A stretch of DNA of 64,000 nucleotides from Xylophilus sp. GOD-11R (GTDB lineage: Bacteria > Pseudomonadota > Gammaproteobacteria > Burkholderiales > Burkholderiaceae_C): positions 5,022,001 through 5,086,000 of the forward strand of contig NZ_CP137854.1 in assembly GCF_033546935.1 (NCBI RefSeq), read 5' to 3'. The position numbers and the translations under genes are program-made. Below the pieces are notes generated by a model, which did not search any database, was not told the DNA's origin, and was given only the letters and a program-made list of their open reading frames with translations. This document shows, in pieces, positions 19,789 through 27,880 of the stretch. The first letter of the stretch is position 1, and every line of letters begins with the position of its first letter.

Positions 19789-20691
19789 TTACCCAGCGGC
19801 CACGTCCTCCACCGCCCGCAGATGCTCCACCAGCATGCGAGCCGCCGGTGACAGCGCCTCCAGCGAGCGCACCGCCAGCACCAGCCTCCGCAGGGACCAG
19901 GGTTCGGCCAGGTCGACCGCGCGGATCTTCAAGGCCGGCAAATACAGCCGCGCGCTGCCACGCGGCAGCACGCCGATGCCGAGCCCCGCGTCCACCATGA
20001 GGCAGAGCGCGTCGTAGCTGGTCACCTGCATGCGCAGCTTCAGCGGCAGTCCGGTCTCGGCGGCGCCCCGGTGCAGCAGGTCGTTGAGCGCGCTGCCCTG
20101 GTGCAGGCCGACGATGTCGTGCGCCAGCACCTCGGTAAACCGCAGCGGCCGCCGCCGCGACAGCGCATGGCCGCGCGGCACCACCACCACCAGCTCGTCC
20201 GTTCGATAGGGAATCTGCTGCAGCGCCTGGCCGTAGTCGCCGGCATTGAGGATGCCGATGTCGGCCGTGCTGTCGGCCACCGCGCGCGCCACCTGGGTGC
20301 TGATGCGCTCCTGCAGATGCACCTGCACCTGCGGCGCCCGGCCGAGAAAGGTACGCAGGTCTTCCGGCAGGAACTGCGTGATCGCCGAGATGTTGGCCGA
20401 CAGCCGCACATGCCCGCGCAGCCCCGCACCGAAGCCGGCCATCTGCTCGGTGATGTCCGACAGGCCGTGCAGCACGCCGCGCGCCAGCCCGAGCAAGGCA
20501 TGCGCCGCCGCCGTCGCCTGCACGCCCTTGTTGCTGCGCTGGAAGAGCGCGGTGCCCACCGCCGATTCCAGTTCCGACAGCCGGCGGCTCACCGCCGCTG
20601 GCGCCAAGTGTTCGCGCTCGGCGGCAGCGGCGATGGTGCCTTCCTCCATCACCGCGACGAAGAGGCGAAGCGAGACCGGGTCGATGCGCAT
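19789..20691 (-). CDS. LysR-family regulator of the CoA-transferase operon
   Basis: The 300-residue protein has the N-terminal winged helix (AAAEREHLAPAAVSRRLSELE) and a LysR effector-binding domain. It is divergent from the CoA-transferase / lyase / Bug operon with a 121-base gap. LysR regulators usually control the divergent genes in such layouts, so it is the likely activator, with a pathway acid or CoA ester as ligand. That role is inferred from position. Confidence 0.88.
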   Translation of the reverse strand: MRIDPVSLRLFVAVMEEGTIAAAAEREHLAPAAVSRRLSELESAVGTALFQRSNKGVQATAAAHALLGLARGVLHGLSDITEQMAGFGAGLRGHVRLSANISAITQFLPEDLRTFLGRAPQVQVHLQERISTQVARAVADSTADIGILNAGDYGQALQQIPYRTDELVVVVPRGHALSRRRPLRFTEVLAHDIVGLHQGSALNDLLHRGAAETGLPLKLRMQVTSYDALCLMVDAGLGIGVLPRGSARLYLPALKIRAVDLAEPWSLRRLVLAVRSLEALSPAARMLVEHLRAVEDVAAG

Positions 20692-20812
20692 GGGGCCGGA
20701 TTAGAGCATCGGCGCCGCCCACCATCGCCATCCGCGATGGCGGCTTCGCGATTCATCGGTTTACCGGCCCGCCTCTACTCGGGAAGATGACCGCCACAAC
20801 GCCAGGAGACCT

Positions 20813-22036
20813 ATGTCGATGAATCAAGAATCCGCCCCGGCGGGGCCGCTCGCCGGCCTGCGCGTGGTCGAGATGGGCCAGCTCATCGCCGGCCCTTTCT
20901 GCGCCAAGACCCTCGCCGACTTCGGCGCCGACGTCATCAAGATCGAAGCCCCCGGCGCCGGCGATCCGCTGCGCAACTGGCGCATGCTGCAGGACGGCAC
21001 TTCGGTCTGGTGGCAGGTGCAGTCGCGTAACAAACGCTCCATCGCCATCGACCTGCGCAACGCCGACGGCCAGGACCTGGCGCGCCAGCTGATCGCCGAG
21101 GCCGACGTGCTGATCGAGAACTTCCGCCCCGGCACGCTCGAAGGCTGGGGCATGGGCTGGGACGCCCTGCAGGCGCTCAACCCCGGCCTGGTGATGCTGC
21201 GCATTTCCGGCTACGGCCAGACCGGCCCCTACCGCGACCTGCCGGGCTTCGGCGTCATCGGCGAGGCCATGGGCGGCCTGCGCCACCTCACCGCCGAACC
21301 CGGCCGGGTGCCGGTGCGCGTCGGCGTTTCCATCGGCGACACCCTGGCCGCGCTGCACGGCACCATCGGCGTGCTGATGGCGCTCTACCACCGCAAGGTG
21401 CACGGCGACGACCGGGCGCGTGGCCAGGTGATCGACGTCGCGCTGCACGAGGCGGTCTTCAACTGCATGGAAAGCCTGCTGCCCGAATACAGCGCCTTCG
21501 GTGCGGTGCGCGAAGCCGCCGGCAGCGCGCTGCCGGGCATCGCGCCGTCCAACGCCTATCTGTGCAGCGACGGTTATGTGCTGGTCGCCGGCAACGGCGA
21601 CAGCATCTTCCGCCGCCTGATGGACACCATCGGCCGGCCCGACCTCGGTGCCGCGCCCGACCTGCAGAGCAATGCCGGCCGCGTGGCGCGCATCGAGGAG
21701 ATCGACGCGGCCATCGGCGCCTGGACCCTGCAGCACACCATCGCCGAGGTGATGGACGCGCTCGGCCGCGCCAAGGTGCCTGCCGGCAAGGTCTACACCG
21801 CCCGCGACATCGCCGAAGACCCGCACTACCGCGCCCGCGACATGGTGCTGACCCAGCGCACCCGCGACGGCCACGAGCTCGCCGTGCCCGGCATCTGCCC
21901 CAAGTTGTCGGCAACGCCCGGCGGCCTGCGCACCGCCGCCCCCCGGCTCGGCGAAGACACCGATGCGGTGCTGCGCGAAGCCGGCCTCACCGAACGACAG
22001 GTCGCGCTGCTGCGCGAAAAAGGAGTCATCGCATGA
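20813..22036 (+). CDS. CaiB/BaiF-family (class III) CoA-transferase
   Basis: The 407-residue protein is a class III CoA-transferase. It begins with GLRVVEMGQLIAGPF, has the KIEAPGAGDPLR segment, the catalytic-type Asp region YRDLPGFG, and a long DVALHEAVFNCME helix. Enzymes of this family move CoA, often from succinyl-CoA, onto a carboxylic acid. A GGAG ribosome site precedes ATG 20813. Its stop overlaps the ATG of the lyase gene (ATGA), implying a coupled two-step pathway: activation and then carbon-carbon cleavage. Confidence 0.92.
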   Translation: MSMNQESAPAGPLAGLRVVEMGQLIAGPFCAKTLADFGADVIKIEAPGAGDPLRNWRMLQDGTSVWWQVQSRNKRSIAIDLRNADGQDLARQLIAEADVLIENFRPGTLEGWGMGWDALQALNPGLVMLRISGYGQTGPYRDLPGFGVIGEAMGGLRHLTAEPGRVPVRVGVSIGDTLAALHGTIGVLMALYHRKVHGDDRARGQVIDVALHEAVFNCMESLLPEYSAFGAVREAAGSALPGIAPSNAYLCSDGYVLVAGNGDSIFRRLMDTIGRPDLGAAPDLQSNAGRVARIEEIDAAIGAWTLQHTIAEVMDALGRAKVPAGKVYTARDIAEDPHYRARDMVLTQRTRDGHELAVPGICPKLSATPGGLRTAAPRLGEDTDAVLREAGLTERQVALLREKGVIA

Positions 22037-23031
22037 ATCTCGACACCAATGCCTGGGACGGCGCCGGCCGCCGCCTCTACCTGCAGGAGGTCGGCACACG
22101 CGACGGCTTCCAGATGGAATCGGTCTTCATCCCGACCGAGGACAAGATCGCCCTGATCGACCGGCTCTCCGATGCGGGCCTCGCCAAGATCGAAGCCACC
22201 GCCTTCGTCTCGCCGCAGGCGATTCCCGCACTGCGCGACGCTGAGATCGTGCTGCGCGAGATCCGCCGGGCGCCCGGCGTCGTCTACACCTGCCTGGTGC
22301 CCAACCAGCGCGGCGCCGAGCGTGCCATCGAGGCGCGCGCCGACGAACTCAACCTGGTCATGTCGACCAGCGAAACCCACAACATCGCCAACCTGCGCAT
22401 GACCCGCGAGCAATCCTTCGCGGCGCTGTCGGGCGTGATCGACCTGTCGCTGGCCGCCGGCGTGCCCGTGAACGTGTCCTTGTCCTGCGTGTTCGGCTGC
22501 CCGATGGAAGGCGACGTGCCGCTGGAGACCGTGCTCGGCTGGGCCGACCGCTTTCTGGCACGGGGCGCCACCGGCATCACCCTGTGCGACACCACCGGCA
22601 TGGCGTATCCGAGCCAGGTCCGCGCCACGGTCACCGCCTTTCGCGAACGATTCCCGCAAGCCGGCATGACCCTGCATTTCCACAACACCCGTGGCATGGG
22701 CCTGGCCAATGTGCTGGCCGCCATCGCCGCCGGGGCCGACCGCTTCGACGCCTCGCTCGGCGGCCTCGGTGGCTGCCCGTACGCGCCGGGTGCCAGCGGC
22801 AATGTCTGCACCGAGGAAATCGTGCACGCCCTGGCGCTCATGGGCTACGACACCGGCTGCGACCTGCCTTTGCTGCTCGACTGCGCCGCGCGCCTGCCAG
22901 CCTTGGTCGGGCACGACGTGCCCAGCCAGTTGCTCAAGGCCGGCCAGCGCTTGGCCCTGCATGCGCCGCCGGCCGATTTCACCCAATGGCGCGATCGCGC
23001 CCTCGCACGCGACCAGGCCCAGGCCGCCTGA
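22033..23031 (+). CDS. HMG-CoA lyase-family aldolase
   Basis: The 332-residue protein belongs to the HMGL-like TIM-barrel family. It shows VGTRDGFQ (catalytic Arg and metal-binding Asp), EATAFVSP, CVFGCPMEGDV, LHFHNTRGMG (metal-binding His pair) and the Cys-containing loop GGLGGCPYAPGASGN. It would cleave a 3-hydroxy-acyl-CoA such as HMG-CoA or citramalyl-CoA to acetyl-CoA plus a keto acid. Coupling to the CoA-transferase supports a catabolic role. Substrate is not determined by the sequence. Confidence 0.92.
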   Translation: MNLDTNAWDGAGRRLYLQEVGTRDGFQMESVFIPTEDKIALIDRLSDAGLAKIEATAFVSPQAIPALRDAEIVLREIRRAPGVVYTCLVPNQRGAERAIEARADELNLVMSTSETHNIANLRMTREQSFAALSGVIDLSLAAGVPVNVSLSCVFGCPMEGDVPLETVLGWADRFLARGATGITLCDTTGMAYPSQVRATVTAFRERFPQAGMTLHFHNTRGMGLANVLAAIAAGADRFDASLGGLGGCPYAPGASGNVCTEEIVHALALMGYDTGCDLPLLLDCAARLPALVGHDVPSQLLKAGQRLALHAPPADFTQWRDRALARDQAQAA

Positions 23032-23068
23032 ACGTTTTTTGATTTGAAACAAGACGGAGACAAACCTG

Positions 23069-24058
23069 ATGAACTTTTCCACCACCAAGCGCCGCACCCT
23101 GATGACGCTCGGCGCCCTGGCGCTGGCCACCGGCGCCCACGCCCAGCCCAACGTCGCCAGTTATCCCAATCGCACGGTGACCATGCTCGTGCCCACCGCC
23201 GCCGGCGGCACCACCGACATCTCCGCTCGCATGCTCGCCACGCCGCTGGGCGCCGCTCTCGGCCAGACGGTGGTGGTCGACAACCGGGGCGGCGCCAACG
23301 GCGGCATCGCCGCGGCCGCCGTCAAGCGCGCCGAGCCCGATGGCTACACGCTGCTCATGCAGTACTCCGGCTACCACGTCATCACCCCGCTGGTCAGCAA
23401 ACAGGCACCCGGCTGGAAACCCGAAGACCTGACCGCCGTCGCCAACGTCATCTCGGCGCCGCAGATCGTGGTGATCCGCGCCGACCTGCCGGTCAAGACC
23501 ATGGCCGAACTCGTCGCCTACGCCAAGGCCAACCCGGGCAAGCTCAACTACGCCTCCTCGGGCAACGGCTCGCTGCAGCACGCCACCGGCGCCATGCTGG
23601 AGCAGCAGGCGGGCATCCGCATGACCCACGTTCCCTACAAAGGCACCGGCCCGGCGCTGCAGGACCTGCTCGGCGGCCAGGTCGACATCACCTTCGGCAC
23701 CGCGCCGCCGTTCATCCCGCACATCCAGTCCGGCAAGCTGCGGGTGCTCGCCACCACCGGCAAGACCCGGCTGGCCAGCCTGCCCGAGGTGCCCACCACC
23801 GCAGAAGCCGGCCTGCCCAAGCTCGACGCCACCTCGTGGTTCGGCGTCTATGCGCCGGCAGCCACGCCGAAGGCGCTGGTCGACAAGCTCTCGGCCGAGA
23901 TCGCCAAGGTGGTCGCCTCACCCGCCTTCCAGCAAAAGGCGCAAGAGCAGGGCGCCACCGCCGACTACCTGAACCCACGCCAGATGGATGCCAAGGTCAA
24001 GCAGGAATCCGCTGCCTGGCAGGAAGTCGTCAAAGCGGCGCACATCGAGGCGGACTGA
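23069..24058 (+). CDS. Bug/TctC-family periplasmic solute-binding protein
   Basis: The 329-residue protein has a signal peptide (TLMTLGALALATGAHA) and the Bug fold: VPTAAGGTTDISAR, NRGGANGGIAAAAV, and the Asp-rich ligand loop regions ending in YLNPRQMDAKV. Bug proteins bind carboxylates with high affinity and are very numerous in Burkholderiales. It follows the lyase gene by 37 bases and is probably the uptake or sensing component for the acid degraded by the operon. No TctAB permease is encoded here. Confidence 0.93.
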   Translation: MNFSTTKRRTLMTLGALALATGAHAQPNVASYPNRTVTMLVPTAAGGTTDISARMLATPLGAALGQTVVVDNRGGANGGIAAAAVKRAEPDGYTLLMQYSGYHVITPLVSKQAPGWKPEDLTAVANVISAPQIVVIRADLPVKTMAELVAYAKANPGKLNYASSGNGSLQHATGAMLEQQAGIRMTHVPYKGTGPALQDLLGGQVDITFGTAPPFIPHIQSGKLRVLATTGKTRLASLPEVPTTAEAGLPKLDATSWFGVYAPAATPKALVDKLSAEIAKVVASPAFQQKAQEQGATADYLNPRQMDAKVKQESAAWQEVVKAAHIEAD

Positions 24059-24084
24059 ACCGCGTCCAGGCGCTTTGCAGGGGC

Positions 24085-24330
24085 GCCGGACTTTCTGTTG
24101 GCTTTTCCTTTAATGCTCTTATCAAAGGTAGTAGTAGTAGTAAGCACGGCCAACTTCTGTGGACAAGCCCAGAAAGCCGTGCATCGACAGGGACTTGCGT
24201 CGCCGCCAACCATGTGGGCGGACAAAAGCTTCGTCGATCGGCGCTGTGGATGGATACGGTCCGAATCGCGAGTGCTGTGGATAAGGGCGTAGTTGCCAGC
24301 GTTCTTTCCACAGGCTTTCGGGCCGGACGC
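24085..24330. other. origin-like element A: TAG-trinucleotide array with DnaA-box-like sites
   Basis: Reading the minus strand, a DnaA-like box TTGTCCACA (24158-24166) is followed by a GC-rich spacer, then trinucleotides seen on the plus strand as TAG x4 plus TAA (24129-24143), then AT-rich DNA (24090-24128). This is the layout of the basal unwinding element described for bacterial oriC (DnaA box, GC cluster, DnaA-trio 3'-GAT-5'). Further boxes: CCATCCACA (24245-24253), exact consensus TTATCCACA (24276-24284), both minus strand, and CTTTCCACA (24304-24312, plus). The conserved block ACTTGCGTCGCCGCCAACC spans 24193-24211. A second copy lies 2,042 bases away with identical spacing. Confidence 0.62.
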
Positions 24331-24450
24331 CCACCCGGGCGATCGGTGGGTCTGTCCACGGCCCATTAAAAGCAAGAAAGTGCAGCCAAAGGCGATTGGC
24401 GGCCGTCCGCCGCTAGCCTTCGCGCCTGCTCTTTACTTCGGGGATTGCCC

Positions 24451-25332
24451 ATGTACCGCCCGTCTGCTTTCGGCCCGACTTCCTTGCACCGTCGCTGGCT
24501 CGTCGCCAGCATCGCGGCTCTGGTGCTTCCAGCCGCGAATGGCCAGTCGCCTACCGACGCGAGGCTGGCAGAACTCGAAACCAACTCCGGCGGCCGCCTC
24601 GGCGTGGTCCTGCTGGGACCGGAAGGCGTCCTCGCCAGCCACCGTGCCCAGGAACGTTTTCCGGCCTGCAGCACCTTCAAGGTGTTGTTGGCTGCCGCCG
24701 TGCTGCACCGCGCAGCGTCCGATCCGCGCCTGCTGAACCAACTCATTCGCTGGGACGCGTCCGAACTCCACACGTACGCACCGGTAACCTCCCAGGCCAC
24801 CGACACCGGCCTGACCGTGCGCGAACTCTGCGCCGCCACCATCCAGTACAGCGACAACGTGGCTGCCAACCTGCTGATGCGCCAGATCGGCGGACCGGCC
24901 GCCGTCACCGCCTTCGCCCGCTACCTGGGCGACACGACCTTCCGCCTCGACCGCTGGGAGCCTGAACTCAATACCGCCGTGCCCGGTGACATGCGCGACA
25001 CCTGCACACCGGCGGACATGGCGCGCAACCTGCAGCGCCTGTCGCTGGGCAGGGCGATTGCGCCGACCGAGCGGCGCTTGCTCGACAGCTGGTTGCTCGG
25101 CAACACCACCGGTGGCAAACGCATCCGCGCCGGCACCCCCGCCGACTGGACGGTCGGTGACAAGACCGGCACCGGCGAATACGGCACCGCCAACGACATC
25201 GCGGTTATCCGCCGGCCCAAAGGCAAGCCCCTGATCCTGACCGTCTTCTTCACCCAGCCGGATCCGGCCGCCAAGGCGAACGACGAGGTAGTCGCCGAAG
25301 CAACCCGCCGTGCATTCGCTGGCCTGCGCTGA
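24451..25332 (+). CDS. class A beta-lactamase
   Basis: The 293-residue protein has a signal peptide (about residues 1-31) and all class A motifs: Ser74-x-x-Lys77 (CSTFK), Ser134-Asp135-Asn136 (YSDNVAAN), Glu170 in the omega loop (WEPELN) and Lys238-Thr-Gly (DKTGTGEYG). It would hydrolyse beta-lactams in the periplasm. Cys73 precedes the active Ser, as in many PenA/CTX-M-like enzymes; no Cys is in the KTG loop, so the carbapenemase-type disulfide is not evident. No AmpR/PenR regulator adjoins it. It lies between the two origin-like elements. Spectrum cannot be inferred. Confidence 0.95.
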   Translation: MYRPSAFGPTSLHRRWLVASIAALVLPAANGQSPTDARLAELETNSGGRLGVVLLGPEGVLASHRAQERFPACSTFKVLLAAAVLHRAASDPRLLNQLIRWDASELHTYAPVTSQATDTGLTVRELCAATIQYSDNVAANLLMRQIGGPAAVTAFARYLGDTTFRLDRWEPELNTAVPGDMRDTCTPADMARNLQRLSLGRAIAPTERRLLDSWLLGNTTGGKRIRAGTPADWTVGDKTGTGEYGTANDIAVIRRPKGKPLILTVFFTQPDPAAKANDEVVAEATRRAFAGLR

Positions 25333-25335
25333 AAT

Positions 25336-26070
25336 TCAGACGATGCGTGTCAGCGGTCGGCCGCTGACGCGGGCTATTTCTTCCAGGAAATTGCCAGGCC
25401 CGACCAGGTGCGCCGCGCCCACCGCGACCAGGCTGCGACGACCTGGCTCGGTAAAAGGAGCCGCCCACGCAGCATTGCGGCCCGTCAACATTCGCTCCCG
25501 GATCCCGGGCACTGAAAACAGTCCTTCGCGCGCTTCTTTCGCGATGACCTCCATCCGGCCCTTGCGCCACGCGTCGTAGAACTGCTGCAGCTGCAGGGCC
25601 GGCGTGCCTGGTCGTGCCAGTTCGGCGGCGATCCCGGCCCGCCAGTCGGCTTCTTCGATCGCGTCCAGCAGGTCCAGGACATCGCTCGCCTGTTCGATGT
25701 AGCCGAAAGGCTTGCCCTGCTGGGCGCACCAGTCGTGCAGCGCCTGATCGGCACCCGGCGACCCGGAAAGCCGGCTGGCCAGCGCCATCACCACCGCCGC
25801 TCCCCGCCGCCACTGCACCAATGGTGGCTGCGTGTTCGTCGACCAAGCGGTTTGCCGGAGCCGCGCCAGCAGTTCCGGCGAGGCACGCGGACATTTTTCC
25901 GCTCCATCCGACGTGGCGCGATCGACAAATTCGCCCGGCGAATGCTCGACGAACACCGCTTCGCTCCATTCATAGGCCGAGCGCACCCAGGCGGGCACGG
26001 TCTTGCCCACGGGTAGCAGATGGAGCGTGCCCATCACCCGGAGACGACCTCCGGCCAGTTCGAACATCAT
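25336..26070 (-). CDS. TraB/GumN-family protein
   Basis: The 244-residue protein shows the paired TraB/GumN (PrgY-related) motifs: RVMGTLHLLP at the N-terminus and LVAVGAAHLVGPGNFLEEI near the C-terminus, each with the conserved Gly-x2-His pattern. Bacterial members are predicted metalloproteases of unknown substrate. Unlike many GumN proteins it has no obvious lipoprotein signal. The start is uncertain: ATG 26070 or 26067 are preferred, and an upstream TTG at 26109 would add 13 residues. It converges on the beta-lactamase with a three-base gap. Confidence 0.75.
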   Translation of the reverse strand: MMFELAGGRLRVMGTLHLLPVGKTVPAWVRSAYEWSEAVFVEHSPGEFVDRATSDGAEKCPRASPELLARLRQTAWSTNTQPPLVQWRRGAAVVMALASRLSGSPGADQALHDWCAQQGKPFGYIEQASDVLDLLDAIEEADWRAGIAAELARPGTPALQLQQFYDAWRKGRMEVIAKEAREGLFSVPGIRERMLTGRNAAWAAPFTEPGRRSLVAVGAAHLVGPGNFLEEIARVSGRPLTRIV

Positions 26071-26129
26071 TTTTTCAGGCCGTAGCGCGCGGTGGCGATG
26101 CTTGTCCAACGCATGGGGTTCGACGCGGG

Positions 26130-26372
26130 GAAGTTTCGGGCAAGTTCTTTACCAATTCATTCTATGAAGATAGTAGTAGTAGTAAGCATGGCCAGTTTCT
26201 GGGGACAAGGCTGAATTTTCGATTGGCGACAAGCACTTGCGTCACCGCCAACCGTGTGTGCGGCTGCGCTGGTGTCCGTGTCGGTCTGTGGATGGAATCG
26301 GGCCGAAATGCCCGGCCTGTGGACAAGTGTCTGGTTACCAGAATGTTTTCCACAGGGTTTCGGGTCGGCGCG
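26130..26372. other. origin-like element B: second TAG-array / DnaA-box copy
   Basis: This is the diverged direct repeat of element A at a fixed offset of 2,042 bases. It has TAG x4 plus TAA at 26171-26185, the block ACTTGCGTCACCGCCAACC at 26235-26253, and box-like sites at 26200-26208 (core mutated to TTGTCCCCA), 26287-26295 (CCATCCACA), 26318-26326 (TTGTCCACA), all minus strand, and 26346-26354 (TTTTCCACA, plus). By my ungapped count, 140 of 210 positions match, with identity concentrated in the boxes. The box next to the array is damaged and no box is exact consensus, so this copy may be weaker or auxiliary. It ends just before the UdgX stop codon. Confidence 0.55.
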
Positions 26373-26374
26373 AT

Positions 26375-27856
26375 TCAGTCGGCCATGGCGATCGCGGAAG
26401 CCTGCTTCAAGTCCTCGATCCAGGCGGCAAAGTTCTCGGCACCGTACTGCGGATCGGCGCGCAGCAGCGCCGAGGGATGCAGGGTCACCAGTACCGGCCG
26501 GCCGGCGTCGTCTTCCAGCCATTGCCCGCGTTCGCGGGTGACGGCCACCGGCCGGCCGAGGATGGCGCGGGCGGCCGTCGCGCCCAGCGCCAGGATCGCC
26601 CGCGGTTCGACCAGGCGCAGTTCATCCTCGAGCCAATGGCGGCAGGCGGCCACCTCCAGCTGACCGGGCGACTTGTGCATGCGGCGTTTGCCACGCAGTT
26701 CGTACTTGAAATGCTTGACCGCGTTGGTCACGTAGAGCCGGTCGCGTTGCCAGCCGAGCTCGGCCACCGCGCGGTCGAACAATTGGCCAGCCGGGCCGAC
26801 GAAGGGCCGGCCACGCAGATCCTCGTGGTCGCCGGGTTGTTCGCCGACCACCATCAGCCGGGCCTGCCTCGGGCCTTCGCCCACCACCGACTGGGTGGCG
26901 AACTGGCCGATCGGGCATTCGCGGCAGCGGTCGGTGGCCGCCTTGAGCTCGTCCAGACGCAGGACGGTCGTCGGGGCGGGCGTGTCATCCGCGCGAATCG
27001 GCAGATGGCGAATGCGCCGTGCGGGCGTGGTGGTCGGCTGTTCGATCATGGTGCCGCTGCGTTCCATGGCCTGCGCGCTCAGCTTGCCGATCAGCCGCGC
27101 CTCCGGCAGGTTATGCCAGTACTTGCGTGGCATTTCCTTTTGCATCATCGCCAGCTTGAGGCGCGCCGGATTGAAGATGTTGGCGTAATAGGTGAGCCAG
27201 AGCGATTCGCCGGCGTCTGCCGGTGGTGCGTCCTCGCGCCGGGCGCCGGGGGCATGCTCCATCCGGCCGGGTTCGCCGTCGTGCGGCGGAAACCAGCGGA
27301 TGCTGGCGCGCGGCGTCAGGATCGCCCAATGCATGTTGGCGAAACGGCGGGCGAAGAAGGGCGCGGTCGCGGCGACGATGTGGTGCTCCGGCTCGAACCA
27401 GGCGACATGCAGGTCGGGGCCGCCCGGCTCCGGAGCGGCCACGGTCCGAAAGCGCACGAAGGCGGTCATCTTGTGCTGGTCGCGGCGCACCGCCTTGGCC
27501 AGGCGCTCGGCCTGCAGCATGTCGGCATCGAGCGGGTCGTGGCGCAGACCGGGCTCGTGCTGCAGCCGCCAGAGCAGGCGATAGAGCAGGCCGAACCGGC
27601 CGGGGTCGCGATGCAGGATCACCGAGCGGCAGAGCGCGATGAAATCGGGCGGCACGTTCGGCGATGGGGCGGGGCCGTCGGTGGCAGGCGGCAGTGGTAT
27701 GTCTTCGGCGCCGAACAGGTCGACGGCCGAATCGTCCGCTACCTGCCATTCCACGTCCGGCGGCGCGACGCCGGCCATGACCAGGGCCCGCGCATGGCGG
27801 CGGAAGGCGTCGAGATCGGTATCGTCCGGAAGCTGGATCCGCCTGCGATGTTCCAT
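26375..27856 (-). CDS. DUF4130-UdgX fusion, uracil-DNA glycosylase-like repair protein
   Basis: The 493-residue protein joins an N-terminal DUF4130 domain (about 1-260, with FANMHWAILTPRASIRWF and LWLTYYANIFNPARL) to a C-terminal UdgX domain (about 300-493). The UdgX part has four Cys-type iron-sulfur context (CRECPIG), GEQPGDHEDLRG, the diagnostic KRRMH insertion with His394, and LHPSALLR. In characterised UdgX the KRRIH histidine forms a covalent bond to uracil-containing DNA. This fusion regularly pairs with the radical SAM protein encoded 24 bases upstream, as here. SOS control is likely through the operon promoter. Confidence 0.93.
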   Translation of the reverse strand: MEHRRRIQLPDDTDLDAFRRHARALVMAGVAPPDVEWQVADDSAVDLFGAEDIPLPPATDGPAPSPNVPPDFIALCRSVILHRDPGRFGLLYRLLWRLQHEPGLRHDPLDADMLQAERLAKAVRRDQHKMTAFVRFRTVAAPEPGGPDLHVAWFEPEHHIVAATAPFFARRFANMHWAILTPRASIRWFPPHDGEPGRMEHAPGARREDAPPADAGESLWLTYYANIFNPARLKLAMMQKEMPRKYWHNLPEARLIGKLSAQAMERSGTMIEQPTTTPARRIRHLPIRADDTPAPTTVLRLDELKAATDRCRECPIGQFATQSVVGEGPRQARLMVVGEQPGDHEDLRGRPFVGPAGQLFDRAVAELGWQRDRLYVTNAVKHFKYELRGKRRMHKSPGQLEVAACRHWLEDELRLVEPRAILALGATAARAILGRPVAVTRERGQWLEDDAGRPVLVTLHPSALLRADPQYGAENFAAWIEDLKQASAIAMAD

Positions 27857-27880
27857 GCCGATCCGCTCCTGTCGGTCTCG

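Noticed and set aside
16991..20731. Very long minus-strand open frame of 1,246 codons and similar long frames opposite real genes
   Set aside because: Low stop-codon density in GC-rich DNA; the protein lacks family motifs and overlaps the MFS, phosphoesterase and LysR genes.
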